A DNA stretch of 64,000 nucleotides from Streptomyces griseus subsp. griseus (GTDB lineage: Bacteria > Actinomycetota > Actinomycetes > Streptomycetales > Streptomycetaceae). The stretch is taken from contig NZ_JOJE01000020.1 of assembly GCF_000720255.1 (NCBI RefSeq), positions 62,001 to 126,000 of the forward strand. The letters are read 5' to 3'. Positions 34,742 to 45,510 of the stretch are shown here, piece by piece. Numbering within the stretch: the first letter of the stretch is position 1; each line of letters begins with the position of its first letter. The position numbers and the translations under genes are program-made. The notes beneath the pieces are model-generated. The model was not told the DNA's origin. It saw only the letters and a list, made by a program, of their open reading frames with translations, and searched no databases.

Positions 34742-35326
34742 GTGGCAACACCCCCAGGCGGTTCGTCTTCGGGTCATTGGCCGTACGGCCCTGGCCAGGG
34801 CCAGGGCGACGGCTCGGCGAACCGGTACAACTTCCCCTCCGCACCCAGCCACGGGCGGCAGCCGTACGCACCCCAGGGCCCCCAGGGGCCCGGGCCGTCG
34901 CCGTACGACCAGCCGCCGGCGCCGCGCATCCAGCCCGTGCAGCCGCAGCGCCGAGGCCCCGAGCCCGCGCCCGCCGGGGCGTCGAACAACCCTCTGGTGC
35001 GCCCGTACGCCATGACGGGCGGCCGCACCAGGCCGCGGTACCAGCTCGCCATCGAGGCGCTGGTCCACACCACTGCGCAGCCGCACCAGATGCAGGGCCA
35101 GCTGCCCGAGCATCAGCGGATCTGCAACCTCTGCCGGGAAATCAAGTCGGTCGCCGAGATCTCGGCGCTCCTCACGATCCCTCTCGGCGTGGCCAGGATC
35201 CTCGTCGCCGACTTGGCGGAGGCGGGACTGGTCGCCATCCATCAGCCCGGCGGCGACGAGAACGCCGGCGGCCAGCCAGACGTGACACTGCTCGAAAGGG
35301 TGCTCAGTGGACTTCGCAAGCTCTAG
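34742..35326 (+). CDS. cvnC2: Conservon DUF742 protein CvnC2
   Basis: 194 residues from GTG after GGAGGAGAGAAA. It has a Pro/Gln/Gly-rich N-terminal extension of about 85 residues not present in CvnC1, then the DUF742 core (NPLVRPYAMTGGRTRPRYQ through GVARILVADLAEAGLV). The last 20 bp overlap cvnD2. Confidence 0.92.
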   Translation: MATPPGGSSSGHWPYGPGQGQGDGSANRYNFPSAPSHGRQPYAPQGPQGPGPSPYDQPPAPRIQPVQPQRRGPEPAPAGASNNPLVRPYAMTGGRTRPRYQLAIEALVHTTAQPHQMQGQLPEHQRICNLCREIKSVAEISALLTIPLGVARILVADLAEAGLVAIHQPGGDENAGGQPDVTLLERVLSGLRKL

Positions 35327-35555
35327 CGGAGGGCCTTCCCGCTCCACCACGTCCGCGAAGATCGTGGTGGCTGGCGGCTTCGGCGTGGGCAAGACCACGT
35401 TCGTCGGCGCCGTCTCGGAGATCAACCCGCTGCGCACCGAGGCCGTCATGACGTCCGCCAGCGCGGGCATCACGACGGACGCTCGGCATCGCGCTGACGC
35501 GAAGAGTGCGCTGATCACTCTCGTGGAGCATGCGCTGATGGCTCGGCTCCGGTAG
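35307..35555 (+). pseudogene. cvnD2: cvnD2, Ras-like GTPase with in-frame internal deletion
   Basis: 82 codons remain of a protein normally near 190. The N-terminus with P-loop GGFGVGKTTFVG and SASAGI is intact, then the sequence jumps in frame to the C-terminal TTDARHRADAKSALITL. About 110 residues with the DxxG and N/TKxD motifs and most of the fold are gone, so GTPase activity is not expected. The break follows a 99-base stretch (35373-35471) identical to the one before the break in cvnD1. Real deletion and assembly collapse cannot be separated from this sequence alone. Confidence 0.85.
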
Positions 35556-35640
35556 GACATCTCCCTCCCCGCCGCCGCGGCGCGCAGCCACGACGGCGGG
35601 GACCGGCGGTGCCGAACCGACCGGGAACCGTCGCACACAG

Positions 35641-35673
35641 AGAAGGGCCCCTCCTCGACGGAGGGGCCCTTCT
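35641..35673. terminator. Bidirectional terminator between cvn2 and accE
   Basis: A perfect 14-bp stem AGAAGGGCCCCTCC/GGAGGGGCCCTTCT with loop TCGAC lies between convergent genes; CTTACGT follows on the plus side. Confidence 0.9.
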
Positions 35674-35702
35674 CTTACGTACAACCGGCTCAGCGGCGCA
35701 GC

Positions 35703-35897
35703 CTAGTGCCAGCTGTGCGGGGCGCGGAAGCCGCCCTCGCGCTCCAGGCGGCGCCAGCCGGCCTTCGCGCGGCCGCGGTGCGTCGGGGTGGGCTCGGAGG
35801 TGCGCGCCGCGGCACGGGCCAGGAGGATCGCCGTGATGGCGGCGACTTCCTCGGGCTCGGCGTGGCCCTTCTCGACGCGGATGTCAGGGGTTTCCAT
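35703..35897 (-). CDS. accE: Acyl-CoA carboxylase epsilon subunit
   Basis: 64 residues (METPDIRVEKGHAEPEEVAAIT...). The conserved helix GHAEPEEVAAITAILLARAA, a central Trp and the C-terminal GFRAPHSW are the actinobacterial AccE/PccE pattern. It stabilises and stimulates the carboxylase holoenzyme. The start lies 57 bp after accB in the same operon, with GGAGA 9 nt upstream. The biotinylated alpha subunit is elsewhere in the genome. Confidence 0.93.
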   Translation of the reverse strand: METPDIRVEKGHAEPEEVAAITAILLARAAARTSEPTPTHRGRAKAGWRRLEREGGFRAPHSWH

Positions 35898-35954
35898 GGC
35901 TGTCAGTCTCCAGGAGAGAGGTTTCCGCGGAGGTACCGCGAGGAATCCGCCGGG

Positions 35955-37562
35955 TTACTGCGGGGGGTTGCCGTGCTTGCGGGAGGGCAGGTCGGCGTGC
36001 TTGGTGTGCAGCATCGCCAGGGACTTGATCAGTACCTCGCGCGTCTCCGCCGGATCGATGACGTCGTCGACCAGGCCGCGCTCGGCCGCGTAGTAGGGGT
36101 GCATCAGTTCGGCCTTGTACTCCTTGACCATCTTCTGACGCATGGCCTCGGGGTCCTCGGCGCCGGCGATCTGGCGGCGGAAGATGACGTTGGCCGCGCC
36201 CTCCGCGCCCATCACGGCGATCTCGTTGGTCGGCCAGGCGTACGTGAGGTCGGCGCCGATGGACTGGCTGTCCATGACGATGTAGGCACCGCCGTAGGCC
36301 TTGCGCAGGATCAGCGAGATGCGCGGCACGGTGGCGTTGCAGTAGGCGTACAGCAGCTTCGCGCCGTGCCGGATGATGCCGCCGTGCTCCTGGTCGACAC
36401 CGGGGAGGAACCCGGGGACGTCCAGGAAGGTGACGATCGGGATGTTGAAGGCGTCGCACATCTGGACGAAGCGCGCGGCCTTCTCCGAGGCCTCGATGTC
36501 CAGGACGCCGGCCAGCGCCTGCGGCTGGTTGGCGACGATGCCGACGACCTGGCCGTCGAGGCGGGCCAGGGCGCAGATGATGTTGCGCGCCCAGCGCTCG
36601 TGGACCTCCAGGTACTCGCCGTCGTCGACGATCTCCTCGATCACCTTGGCCATGTCGTACGGCCGGTTGCCGTCCGCGGGGACCAGGTCGAGCAGGGCGT
36701 CGCCGCGGCGGTCGGCCGGGTCGGAGGCCTCCACGCGCGGCGGGTTCTCGCGGTTGTTCTGCGGCAGGAGCGAGAGGAGGTAGCGCACCTCGGCGATGCA
36801 CGTCTCCTCGTCGTCGTAGGCGAAGTGGCAGACACCGGAGGTCTCCGCGTGCACGTCCGCGCCGCCGAGGCCGTTCTGGGTGATCTCCTCGCCGGTGACC
36901 GCCTTGACGACGTCCGGGCCGGTGATGAACATCTGCGAGGTCTCGCGGACCATGAACACGAAGTCCGTCAGGGCGGGGCTGTAGGCCGCGCCGCCCGCGC
37001 AGGGGCCGAGCATCACGCTGATCTGCGGGATGACACCGGACGCCTTGGTGTTGCGCTGGAAGATGCCGCCGTACCCGGCGAGGGCGGAGACGCCCTCCTG
37101 GATGCGGGCGCCGGCGCCGTCGTTCAGGGAGACCAGCGGCGCACCGGCCGCGATGGCCATGTCCATGATCTTGTGGATCTTGGTGGCGTGGGCCTCGCCC
37201 AGCGCGCCGCCGAAGATGCGGAAGTCATGGGCGTAGACGAAGACCGTACGGCCCTCCACCGTGCCCCAGCCGGTGATGACACCGTCGGTGTGCGGCTTCT
37301 TGGCCTCCAGACCGAACCCGGTCGCCCGGTGCCGGCGCAGCTGCTCGACCTCCTGGAAGGAACCCGGGTCGAGCAGCAGCTCGATCCGCTCCCGGGCGGT
37401 CAGCTTGCCCTTGGCGTGCTGCGCCTGGGTCGCCTTCTCGCTCGGTCCGGCCAGTGCCCGCGCACGGATCTCGTGCAGCTCGGCGACGCGGCCGCGAGCG
37501 TCCGTCGGCTCGTCCGTCGGCCCGTCGGTCGACTCACCCGTCGTCTCTTCCAAAACGGTCAT
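35955..37562 (-). CDS. accB: Acyl-CoA carboxylase beta subunit (carboxyltransferase)
   Basis: 535 residues from ATG (MTVLEETTGESTDGP). Crotonase-fold carboxyltransferase: LLDPGSFQEVEQLRRH, GGALGEAHATKIHKIMDMA, the oxyanion glycines GPCAGGAAYSPALTDF and the C-terminal RKAYGGAYIVMDSQSIG. It transfers carboxylate from biotin to acetyl- or propionyl-CoA for malonyl- and methylmalonyl-CoA. Position beside accE matches the essential AccB-AccE acetyl-CoA carboxylase of S. coelicolor, which also uses propionyl-CoA. The N-terminus has a short repeat of TDGPTDEPTD. Exact substrate preference cannot be read here. Confidence 0.92.
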   Translation of the reverse strand: MTVLEETTGESTDGPTDEPTDARGRVAELHEIRARALAGPSEKATQAQHAKGKLTARERIELLLDPGSFQEVEQLRRHRATGFGLEAKKPHTDGVITGWGTVEGRTVFVYAHDFRIFGGALGEAHATKIHKIMDMAIAAGAPLVSLNDGAGARIQEGVSALAGYGGIFQRNTKASGVIPQISVMLGPCAGGAAYSPALTDFVFMVRETSQMFITGPDVVKAVTGEEITQNGLGGADVHAETSGVCHFAYDDEETCIAEVRYLLSLLPQNNRENPPRVEASDPADRRGDALLDLVPADGNRPYDMAKVIEEIVDDGEYLEVHERWARNIICALARLDGQVVGIVANQPQALAGVLDIEASEKAARFVQMCDAFNIPIVTFLDVPGFLPGVDQEHGGIIRHGAKLLYAYCNATVPRISLILRKAYGGAYIVMDSQSIGADLTYAWPTNEIAVMGAEGAANVIFRRQIAGAEDPEAMRQKMVKEYKAELMHPYYAAERGLVDDVIDPAETREVLIKSLAMLHTKHADLPSRKHGNPPQ

Positions 37563-37713
37563 GTAGCGACCATACGAAGCCGGGCAAGAAAAGCGGGCCG
37601 TCGACTCCTCACAGTCTCCGGAGCGTTTTCCTGGTACCACTGAACAGAACCGCACCGCCATGCAGCCCTTCTGACTGCTCAGGGGGCATGCCCGTTGTAG
37701 GTGTCGGACAAAG

Positions 37714-40001
37714 TCAGGGGCTGAGAGTCAGCTCACATACATGTGTGGCGCATACCGCCCCCGGAGTGATGAGCAGCCTCGCACGACGGCCGGTCGCGAG
37801 TACGTCGACCGTATCGTCCGCCCGCACCACCCCTGCCACCGGACGGTCCCAGACGATCTCCAGCGGCTCGCCCGTGCGGGGCGGCTCGCTCACGCAGAGC
37901 GTAGCCGTCCGGCCCCGCCGCCTGACCAGCACGCTCGCACCCGCCGACACGGACAGCCGGCCCACGCTGCCGCCCCGCCAGAAGACGGCCGCCGTGAGGC
38001 CGAGCGCGGGCACGGCCACCGCCTGCCGGTCGCCGTCGTTGGCGAGGACCGACAGCCGCCCCCCGGCCGCCGCCCACGTCCCGACGGTACGGCGGGAGGC
38101 ACCGGGGAGCAGGACGTAGGCGTAGGTGGCGCCGGCCGGGTCCGTGCCGTGGTCGAGCCAGAGCGTCTGCCAGCGCCGGGTGCGCCGCTCGGTCGTACCG
38201 CCGGTGTTGATGTCGGCCCAGGCCCCGGTGCGGTCCTCGCGCAGCGCCCGCAGCTCCCCGTCGAGCACGATCCAGCCACCGTGGCCCTCCAGGTGTGCCC
38301 AGTTCCGGCCACGCACGAAGGCCTGGGTGCCGCCCTCGCCGAGGTTGCGGTTGTCCACGACCGTTTCCACGGGCACCCCGTCGGCGCAGCTGATGTCCGC
38401 ACCGAGGCAGATCACAGCCTCGGCGGCGCAGAACCACGCCTTGCGGGCCTCGAGCGTCGAGCCGAGCCCTTCGAGGTGCTGCCCGATCGCCGCGTACTCC
38501 CCGTCCGTGGTGCCCCCGACCCACCGCACGTCCGGCTTCGGCTCGCCCCACTCACCGCCGGCGCGGTCGGGCAGGCGCCGGGTGGAGACCGTGGTGCCGG
38601 GCAGCCGGTACCAGTCCACGGTCGGCCAGAACCAGTCGCTGTACTGGTCGGTGCGCCCGGCCCACCAGCAGAGCATTCCGGCGCCCGTGTGCCAGCCGCG
38701 CGGGTTCTCGCCGTTGCCGCACTCGTAGTGGGCGATGCGGTCGCTGGCCATGGAGATGCCGGCGGTGAAGGCCGGGCGCCGGTGCACGGCACGGTCCATC
38801 GCCGCGAACAGGTGGTGCCCGACGGGTTCCGGGGCTGCCGGCACGGCGGACGCGGCGACGGCGTGCAACCGTGCGAGGTCGGCGACGCCGAACTGGGGCG
38901 CCGTCAGGACCGGTGTGACGTCGTCCCGTTCGATCCACCCCTTGATCAGGCCGTACCAGCGCTCGCGCTCACCCCGGCCGGCGCCGGCCGCGAGCAGGGC
39001 GATGGCGGCGATGAGCGCCTGTCCGTGGAAGTGGTCACCGCGCGGAATCTGCCGGTCGTCGCTCTTCAGCTGTCCCCGGCTGATGGCCCGCCCGCTGACG
39101 CAGTCCATCACCAACCCGTCGTGGATCAGCGGCGCGTAGGCCCGCTCGACACTGTCGAGGACGATCCGCCGGTTCGGGTCGGTCACCTCCCAGTCGGAGC
39201 CGGCGAGCAGAGTGAGAAGCCGGCCGAGCCCGTCCAGCATGACCTGTCCGTACGTCCCCGAGTAGGCGACCCAGGTGTGCTGCACGAACGAGCCGTCGGC
39301 ATACAGGCCGTCCCCCTGGGTGACGTACGGGAAGACCGGCGAGAGCGCGTCCCGGGCGAGGGCGATGCGCTCTCCGGCCCGGCCGAGGACGCCGCGCAGG
39401 GCGACGGAGCGGCACAGGTCGACACGGTTGGCGCCGGTGGACGTGCCCGAGTAGTCGGTGAGCATCGCGTCCGGAATGAAGTGGTCGACGGCGGCGCAGG
39501 CGGCGGCTCGCTGTCCGTCGGTGAGGTGGTCGTGGAGGGCGAGCGCGATGTCCATCAGCAGCCGGGGGCTGCCGATCTGCCATTCCCACCAGTTGCCGTG
39601 GCGGGTGGTGGAGGGGTTGTAGACCGTGGCGGAGAGGTGGTCGAGGCCGCGCAGCACGTCGGCGAGGAGGGCGGGGTCGCCGGTGGATCCGGTGCCGCGC
39701 TGGACGTACGCCTGGGCCATGGTCCACAGCCGGCTGTAGCTGTGGGTGATGCCGGACGGGGGGTCGTAGGGGTGGTCCGGCCAGAGGGAGGTGAGGCTGG
39801 GGACCATCGCGGCACGGTGGGAGCGGGCGAGCCGGCCGGTCTGGGCGAGGCGGGAGGCGTAGGGCTCGGCGGTGGGGTCGTAGCGGGTGCCGAGGGTGAT
39901 GTCGAGCCAGCGGTGGCGGAGGGAGTCGTAGGGGTCGGGCGGGAGGCCGGGGGTGATGGCGAGGAGGGGGGTGAACAGGAAGCTGCGGCGGGTGGGGGCA
40001 T
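37714..40001 (-). pseudogene. Polysaccharide lyase family 8 (hyaluronate/xanthan lyase-like), frameshifted after the start
   Basis: The body is a PL8 lyase: alpha/alpha toroid with NWWEWQIGSPRLLMD (catalytic Asn), SFVQHTWVAYSGTYG (catalytic His and Tyr), then a beta-sandwich with HTGAGMLCWWAGRTDQYSD and C-terminal domains. The frame extends upstream of the first internal ATG into a twin-arginine-like signal (TRRSFLFTPLLAITPG). That is out of frame with its ATG at 40001: the run of five C (39994-39998) would need one more C to give MPPTRRSFLF. As sequenced, only an internal start such as 39807 is available, without secretion signal and about 65 residues short. A homopolymer sequencing error is equally possible. 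Confidence 0.8.
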
Positions 40002-40083
40002 GTCACCGGCATCTATCACGTGGGGCGACGAATGTGAACAGAAAGTAGTTTCGTGAACACTCTGCGAATGGCGACCGATGATG

Positions 40084-40112
40084 TTGAATCTTGAACAGAA
40101 TGGGTCTATGGT
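40084..40112 (+). promoter_or_regulatory. Sigma70-type promoter of the yceI gene with TTGAA repeats
   Basis: TTGAAT (40084-40089), a 17-bp spacer and TATGGT (40107-40112) fit a vegetative promoter, about 72 bp before the ATG. Overlapping GTTGAATCTTGAAC and a downstream TTGAAGGTTCAA inverted repeat (near 40131) look like regulator sites, possibly for a MarR-type protein; no such gene is adjacent. Confidence 0.55.
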
Positions 40113-40184
40113 CGTAACCGTTGGATCTGATTGAAGGTTCAACAACAGCCTGAACGCCTGAACTCATCCCCCCAGGAGCACGCC

Positions 40185-40790
40185 ATGGGCATCTTCGGCC
40201 GCAAGGACACCAGCGACGCGACCGCCGCCGCAGCAGCCGTCAACCCCGAGCTGGCCTCACTCACCGGCGACTACACGATCGACACCGCTCACTCCACCCT
40301 GGGCTTCGTCGCGCGCCACGCGATGGTCACCAACGTCAAGGGCAAGTTCTCCGACTTCGCCGGCTCGCTGCACCTCGACGGCAGCGACCCGGCCGCGTCC
40401 ACCGCGTCCCTCGACGTCAAGATGGACAGCATCGACACGGGCTCCGCCGACCGCGACGGTCACCTCAAGAGCGCGGACTTCTTCAAGACGGACGAGTTCC
40501 CGACGATGACCTTCCGCTCGACCTCGGCCGAGGCGCTGGGCGGCGACGACTACCGCATCACCGGCGACCTCACCATCCTCGGCGTCACCAAGCCCCTCAC
40601 CATCGATCTCGAGTTCAACGGCTCCGCCAAGGACCCCTTCGGCAACGAGCGCGTCGGCTTCGAGGGCAAGGCGGAGATCCTGCGCTCCGAGTGGGGCCTG
40701 ACGTGGAACGCGGCGCTGGAGACGGGCGGGGTCCTGGTCTCCGACAAGATCAAGCTCAACTTCGACATCTCGGCGATCCGCAACGTGTGA
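40185..40790 (+). CDS. YceI family protein
   Basis: 201 residues from ATG with AGGAG upstream. YceI lipocalin-like beta-barrel: GDYTIDTAHSTLGFVARHAMV, SDFAGSLHLDG, LKSADFFKTDEFPTMTF, GDLTILGVTKPLTIDLEF and a C-terminal GGVLVSDKIKLNFDI. Relatives bind polyisoprenoids and are stress- or acid-induced. No signal peptide is seen, unlike E. coli YceI, so this form is cytoplasmic. Confidence 0.92.
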   Translation: MGIFGRKDTSDATAAAAAVNPELASLTGDYTIDTAHSTLGFVARHAMVTNVKGKFSDFAGSLHLDGSDPAASTASLDVKMDSIDTGSADRDGHLKSADFFKTDEFPTMTFRSTSAEALGGDDYRITGDLTILGVTKPLTIDLEFNGSAKDPFGNERVGFEGKAEILRSEWGLTWNAALETGGVLVSDKIKLNFDISAIRNV

Positions 40791-40830
40791 GGCCGTTCCT
40801 GCGTGGTCTCCTGATCGCCCCTCCCTGAGC

Positions 40831-40871
40831 GCGCCCGCCCTCCACTCCCCCGCCATGGGGAGGGCGGGCGC
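40831..40871 (+). terminator. Terminator after the yceI gene
   Basis: A perfect 13-bp stem GCGCCCGCCCTCC/GGAGGGCGGGCGC with a 15-nt loop, 40 bp after the stop. No long U-tract (GTTTCG follows). Confidence 0.7.
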
Positions 40872-40882
40872 TCGGCGTTTCG

Positions 40883-42183
<1,301 letters not shown>

Positions 42184-42208
42184 TCCTCGGCCTCGCACAC
42201 CTCTTCCG

Positions 42209-42238
42209 CGGGCCCGGCGCCACCAAGCGCCGGGCCCG
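42209..42238. terminator. Terminator between the trypsin gene and the TPM-like gene
   Basis: A perfect 12-bp stem CGGGCCCGGCGC/GCGCCGGGCCCG with loop CACCAA between convergent genes. Confidence 0.85.
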
Positions 42239-42253
42239 TACGCCGTTCCGCCC

Positions 42254-43618
42254 TCAGAACCCTCCCCCGAAGTCCCCGCCGCCCCCGCCGAAGTCCCCTC
42301 CCCCGCCGAACCCGCCGCCGAAGTCGCCGAAGTCGCCCGAGTCGAAGTCGGCGCCGGAGACGTCGCCGCCCTCGTACCCGCCGCCTGCGAAGTCGCCGTA
42401 GCCGGAGCCGTAGTCGGTGGCGTAGCCGGGGGTGGCCATCATGCTGCCGAGCAGGGTGCCGACGAGCAGGCCGGGCAGGAGGCCGCCGCCGAAGTAGCCG
42501 CCGGCCCAGGGGCCGTAGGCGGGGCCCGCCTCCCAGTAGGGGCGGCGGCCGTAGTCGCTGTCCACCTCGCGGATCACGGGGTCGCGGCCGTCGGCGAGAC
42601 GGGTGCGGTCGGCCGCGCAGACCGGGACCTCGCGGGCGGCACCGGACGGCGGCGACCAGGCGGCGTCGGCCACCGACGGGCCGTGGCGGGGGTCGAAGAA
42701 GCAGGGTGGGCGGCGTTCCGGCAGGGGGCGGCGCTCGCGGCGGGCGGCCAGTTGCGCGAGCGAGAAACGGCCGTCGTCCAGGGCCTGGGTGACCGGGCGG
42801 ACGTCCTCCGGTCTACGGGCCTGCGCCATGGACGTCTTCGCCGTGTCGTAGGCGTCCAGCGCGCGTTCGTAGTCCGCGCGCATCGCGTCGTCGGCGCCCC
42901 GTTCGGCCGGGTGGAAGTCCAGGCGGTCCAGTTCCTCGCCGAAGGCCGTGATGTCCTCGTCCACGACCACGCGCAGACGCTCCAGGGCGGCTCGCTGTTC
43001 GTTCTCGTGGCGGCGGCGGTTGCGGCGGACCAGGGTGTACGCGCCCGCGCCGCCCGCGAGCAGGATCGCACCGACGGTGATCAGGCCGGTGGCGGAGACC
43101 CCGCCCCGGCTGCCGTCGGAGCCCCAGCTCGCCGGTGCCGAGCCGCCCATGTTGGTCAGGGCGCGGTCGGTGAAGTCGTCCAGCTGGGTCTTGGCGTTCG
43201 ACTCGTCACTGACGCTGGTGACGAGGTTCCGCACGGCCGCGTTGGACAGGACGGTGGAGTCGGCGCGGGCGCTGAACTCGTCGCCGAGGCGGATGGCGTA
43301 CAGGCCGGTGACGCCGGTGGCCGTGCGCAGGTCGGTGAAGAGGTCCTGCTTCGGGTAGTCCTTCGGCAGCACCGCGATGAAGAGCGGTTTGTCCGCGTCC
43401 TTGATCTGCTTCTCGAGGGCGTTGGCGTCCGCCTCCGACAGCTGGCCGGAGGCGGCGGGGTCGACGTAGACCGGGCTCTCGCGGAGGGCGGCGGCGATCG
43501 TAGAGACGCTGGTGGCAGCACCCGCTCGTGGGGCGCCCGCCGAGAGCAGGGTCAGGGCGGCGAGCGCCAGCGCGATCAGCAGTCCGGCGAGGCCTCGGGT
43601 CGGTGTCACGACCTTCAT
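42254..43618 (-). CDS. Membrane protein with TPM-like extracellular domain and Gly-rich tail
   Basis: 454 residues. Signal peptide (GLAGLLIALALAALTLLSAG), then an extracytoplasmic alpha-beta domain (VYVDPAASGQLSEADANALEKQI...) resembling TPM/DUF4350-type folds, a membrane segment near residue 185 (LITVGAILLAGGAGAYTLV), a charged helical cytoplasmic part, and a C-terminus of FGGG/DFGGGG repeats rich in Gly, Asp and Tyr. A second hydrophobic stretch LLPGLLVGTLLGSMM lies near 385. The tail pattern resembles other actinobacterial membrane proteins of unknown role. Function unknown. Confidence 0.75.
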   Translation of the reverse strand: MKVVTPTRGLAGLLIALALAALTLLSAGAPRAGAATSVSTIAAALRESPVYVDPAASGQLSEADANALEKQIKDADKPLFIAVLPKDYPKQDLFTDLRTATGVTGLYAIRLGDEFSARADSTVLSNAAVRNLVTSVSDESNAKTQLDDFTDRALTNMGGSAPASWGSDGSRGGVSATGLITVGAILLAGGAGAYTLVRRNRRRHENEQRAALERLRVVVDEDITAFGEELDRLDFHPAERGADDAMRADYERALDAYDTAKTSMAQARRPEDVRPVTQALDDGRFSLAQLAARRERRPLPERRPPCFFDPRHGPSVADAAWSPPSGAAREVPVCAADRTRLADGRDPVIREVDSDYGRRPYWEAGPAYGPWAGGYFGGGLLPGLLVGTLLGSMMATPGYATDYGSGYGDFAGGGYEGGDVSGADFDSGDFGDFGGGFGGGGDFGGGGGDFGGGF

Positions 43619-43718
43619 ACTTCGAAGCTACCCAAAGCGCATCAATGCCAGACATAAAGAGCAATTCTCAGGCGGTGCGGGTGGGCGCCCCGCTTCAGCG
43701 GTGCCCACCCGCCCCGGC

Positions 43719-45323
43719 TCACTTCGCCGGCGCCACACCCGCTCGCAGGAGGCCGTAGGTGTACGCGTCCTCCAGCGCCTGCCAGGACGCGGCGATGACG
43801 TTCTCGGCGACGCCCACCGTGGACCACTCGCCGGAGCCGTCGGTCGTGGAGATCAGGACGCGGGTCGTGGACTGGGTGCCGTGCACGCCCTCCAGGATGC
43901 GGACCTTGTAGTCGACCAGGTCGAGCTTGGCGAGCTGGGGGTAGATCTTCTCGAGGCCGACGCGCAGGGCGCGGTCGAGGGCGTTGACCGGGCCGTTGCC
44001 CTCGGCGGTGGCGACGATGCGCTCGCCCTTGGCCCAGAGCTTGACGGTGGCCTCGTTGGCGTGGGTGCCGTCGGGGCGGTCCTCGACGATGGCGCGCCAG
44101 GACTCCACGTCGAAGTACGTGAGGGGCCTGCCCTCGACCTCCGCGCGCAGCAGGAGCTCGAAGGAGGCGTCCGCGGCCTCGTAGGTGTAGCCCTTGAGTT
44201 CGCGTTCCTTGACCCGCTCGACGACCCGGCCGACCAGTTCGCGGTCGCCGCCGAGGTCGATGCCGAGTTCCTTGCCCTTGAGCTCGATCGAGGCGCGGCC
44301 GGCCATGTCGGAGACCAGCATCCGCATGGTGTTGCCGACCAGCTCCGGGTCGATGTGCTGGTACAGGTCGGGGTCGACCTTGATGGCGGAGGCGTGCAGG
44401 CCCGCCTTGTGGGCGAAGGCGGAGACTCCCACGTAGGGCTGGTGGGTGGAGGGAGTGAGGTTGACGACCTCGGCGATGGCGTGCGAGATGCGGGTCATCT
44501 CACGCAGGCGGCCGTCGGGGAGGACCTTCTTGCCGTACTTCAGTTCCAGGGCGGCGACGACCGGGAAGAGGTTGGCGTTGCCGACGCGCTCGCCGTAGCC
44601 GTTGGCGGTGCACTGGACGTGGGTCGCGCCGGCGTCGACGGCGGCCAGGGTGTTGGCGACCGCGCAGCCGGTGTCGTCCTGGGCGTGGATGCCGAGGCGG
44701 GCGCCGGTGTCGGCCAGGACGGTGGAGACGACGGCCTGGACCTGGGCGGGGAGCATGCCGCCGTTGGTGTCGCAGAGGATGACGACGTCCGCGCCGGCCT
44801 GGGAGGCGGTGCGGACGACCGCCTTCGCGTACTCGGGGTTGGCGCGGTAGCCGTCGAAGAAGTGCTCGCAGTCGACGAAGACCCGGCGGCCCTGCGCGCG
44901 CAGGTGGGAGACGGTGTCGCGGACCATCTCCAGGTTCTCGTCGAGCGTGGTGCGCAGGGCCAGTTCCACGTGCCGGTCGTGCGACTTGGCGACGAGGGTG
45001 ATCACCGGGGCGCCGGAGTCCAGCAGCGCCTTGACCTGCGGGTCCTCGGATGCCTTGGCACCGGCGCGGCGGGTGGAGCCGAACGCCACCAGCTGCGCGT
45101 GCCGGAACTCGATCTCCTGCTGGGCGCGGGCGAAGAACTCGGTGTCGCGAGGGTTGGCGCCGGGCCAGCCGCCCTCGATGAAGCCCACGCCGAAGTCGTC
45201 CAGGTGCCGTGCGATGGCCAGCTTGTCGGCGACGGTGAGGTTGATGCCCTCACGCTGGGCGCCGTCGCGGAGGGTGGTGTCGAAGACGTGGAACGAGTCG
45301 TCGAGCTCGCTGGTTTCCGTCAT
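43719..45323 (-). CDS. cimA: (R)-citramalate synthase (2-isopropylmalate synthase paralogue)
   Basis: 534 residues. HMGL-like barrel: HVFDTTLRDGAQREGINLTV, GFIEGGWPGANPRDTEFF, HAQDDTGCAVANTLAAVDAG and NGYGERVGNANLFP; the C-terminal regulatory domain of LeuA type (SFELLLRAEVEG, then VNALDRALRVGLEKIYPQL) is present. The GGWPGANPRD signature separates CimA from true LeuA. It condenses pyruvate and acetyl-CoA to citramalate, an entry to isoleucine that then uses LeuCD and LeuB. The gene is preceded by an attenuator-type leader. Streptomyces copies are sometimes labelled leuA2. Confidence 0.88.
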   Translation of the reverse strand: MTETSELDDSFHVFDTTLRDGAQREGINLTVADKLAIARHLDDFGVGFIEGGWPGANPRDTEFFARAQQEIEFRHAQLVAFGSTRRAGAKASEDPQVKALLDSGAPVITLVAKSHDRHVELALRTTLDENLEMVRDTVSHLRAQGRRVFVDCEHFFDGYRANPEYAKAVVRTASQAGADVVILCDTNGGMLPAQVQAVVSTVLADTGARLGIHAQDDTGCAVANTLAAVDAGATHVQCTANGYGERVGNANLFPVVAALELKYGKKVLPDGRLREMTRISHAIAEVVNLTPSTHQPYVGVSAFAHKAGLHASAIKVDPDLYQHIDPELVGNTMRMLVSDMAGRASIELKGKELGIDLGGDRELVGRVVERVKERELKGYTYEAADASFELLLRAEVEGRPLTYFDVESWRAIVEDRPDGTHANEATVKLWAKGERIVATAEGNGPVNALDRALRVGLEKIYPQLAKLDLVDYKVRILEGVHGTQSTTRVLISTTDGSGEWSTVGVAENVIAASWQALEDAYTYGLLRAGVAPAK

Positions 45324-45431
45324 GGTGTCAAGGCTCCTGTTGAAAATCTCGGTCTACCGGAATGACCGGCTCCACCGTCCCCCCATGGTCCCTCGCGCTC
45401 CCTTCCCGGCTGTAGGTGGGCCAGGAAAACG

Positions 45432-45457
45432 AAAAACCTCTCGCGGGTGCGAGAGGT
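45432..45457 (-). terminator. Attenuator-like terminator in the cimA leader
   Basis: On the minus strand the perfect 9-bp stem ACCTCTCGC/GCGAGAGGT with loop ACCC is followed directly by TTTTCGTTTTC. It lies 54 bp after a short leader ORF and 109 bp before cimA, in the transcript of cimA rather than after any gene. This is the layout of transcription attenuation. Confidence 0.8.
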
Positions 45458-45510
45458 CTGCGCGCGGGTCGAGGACACGATGGCCGCCCGTACCTGGTCG
45501 TACGTGGCGG

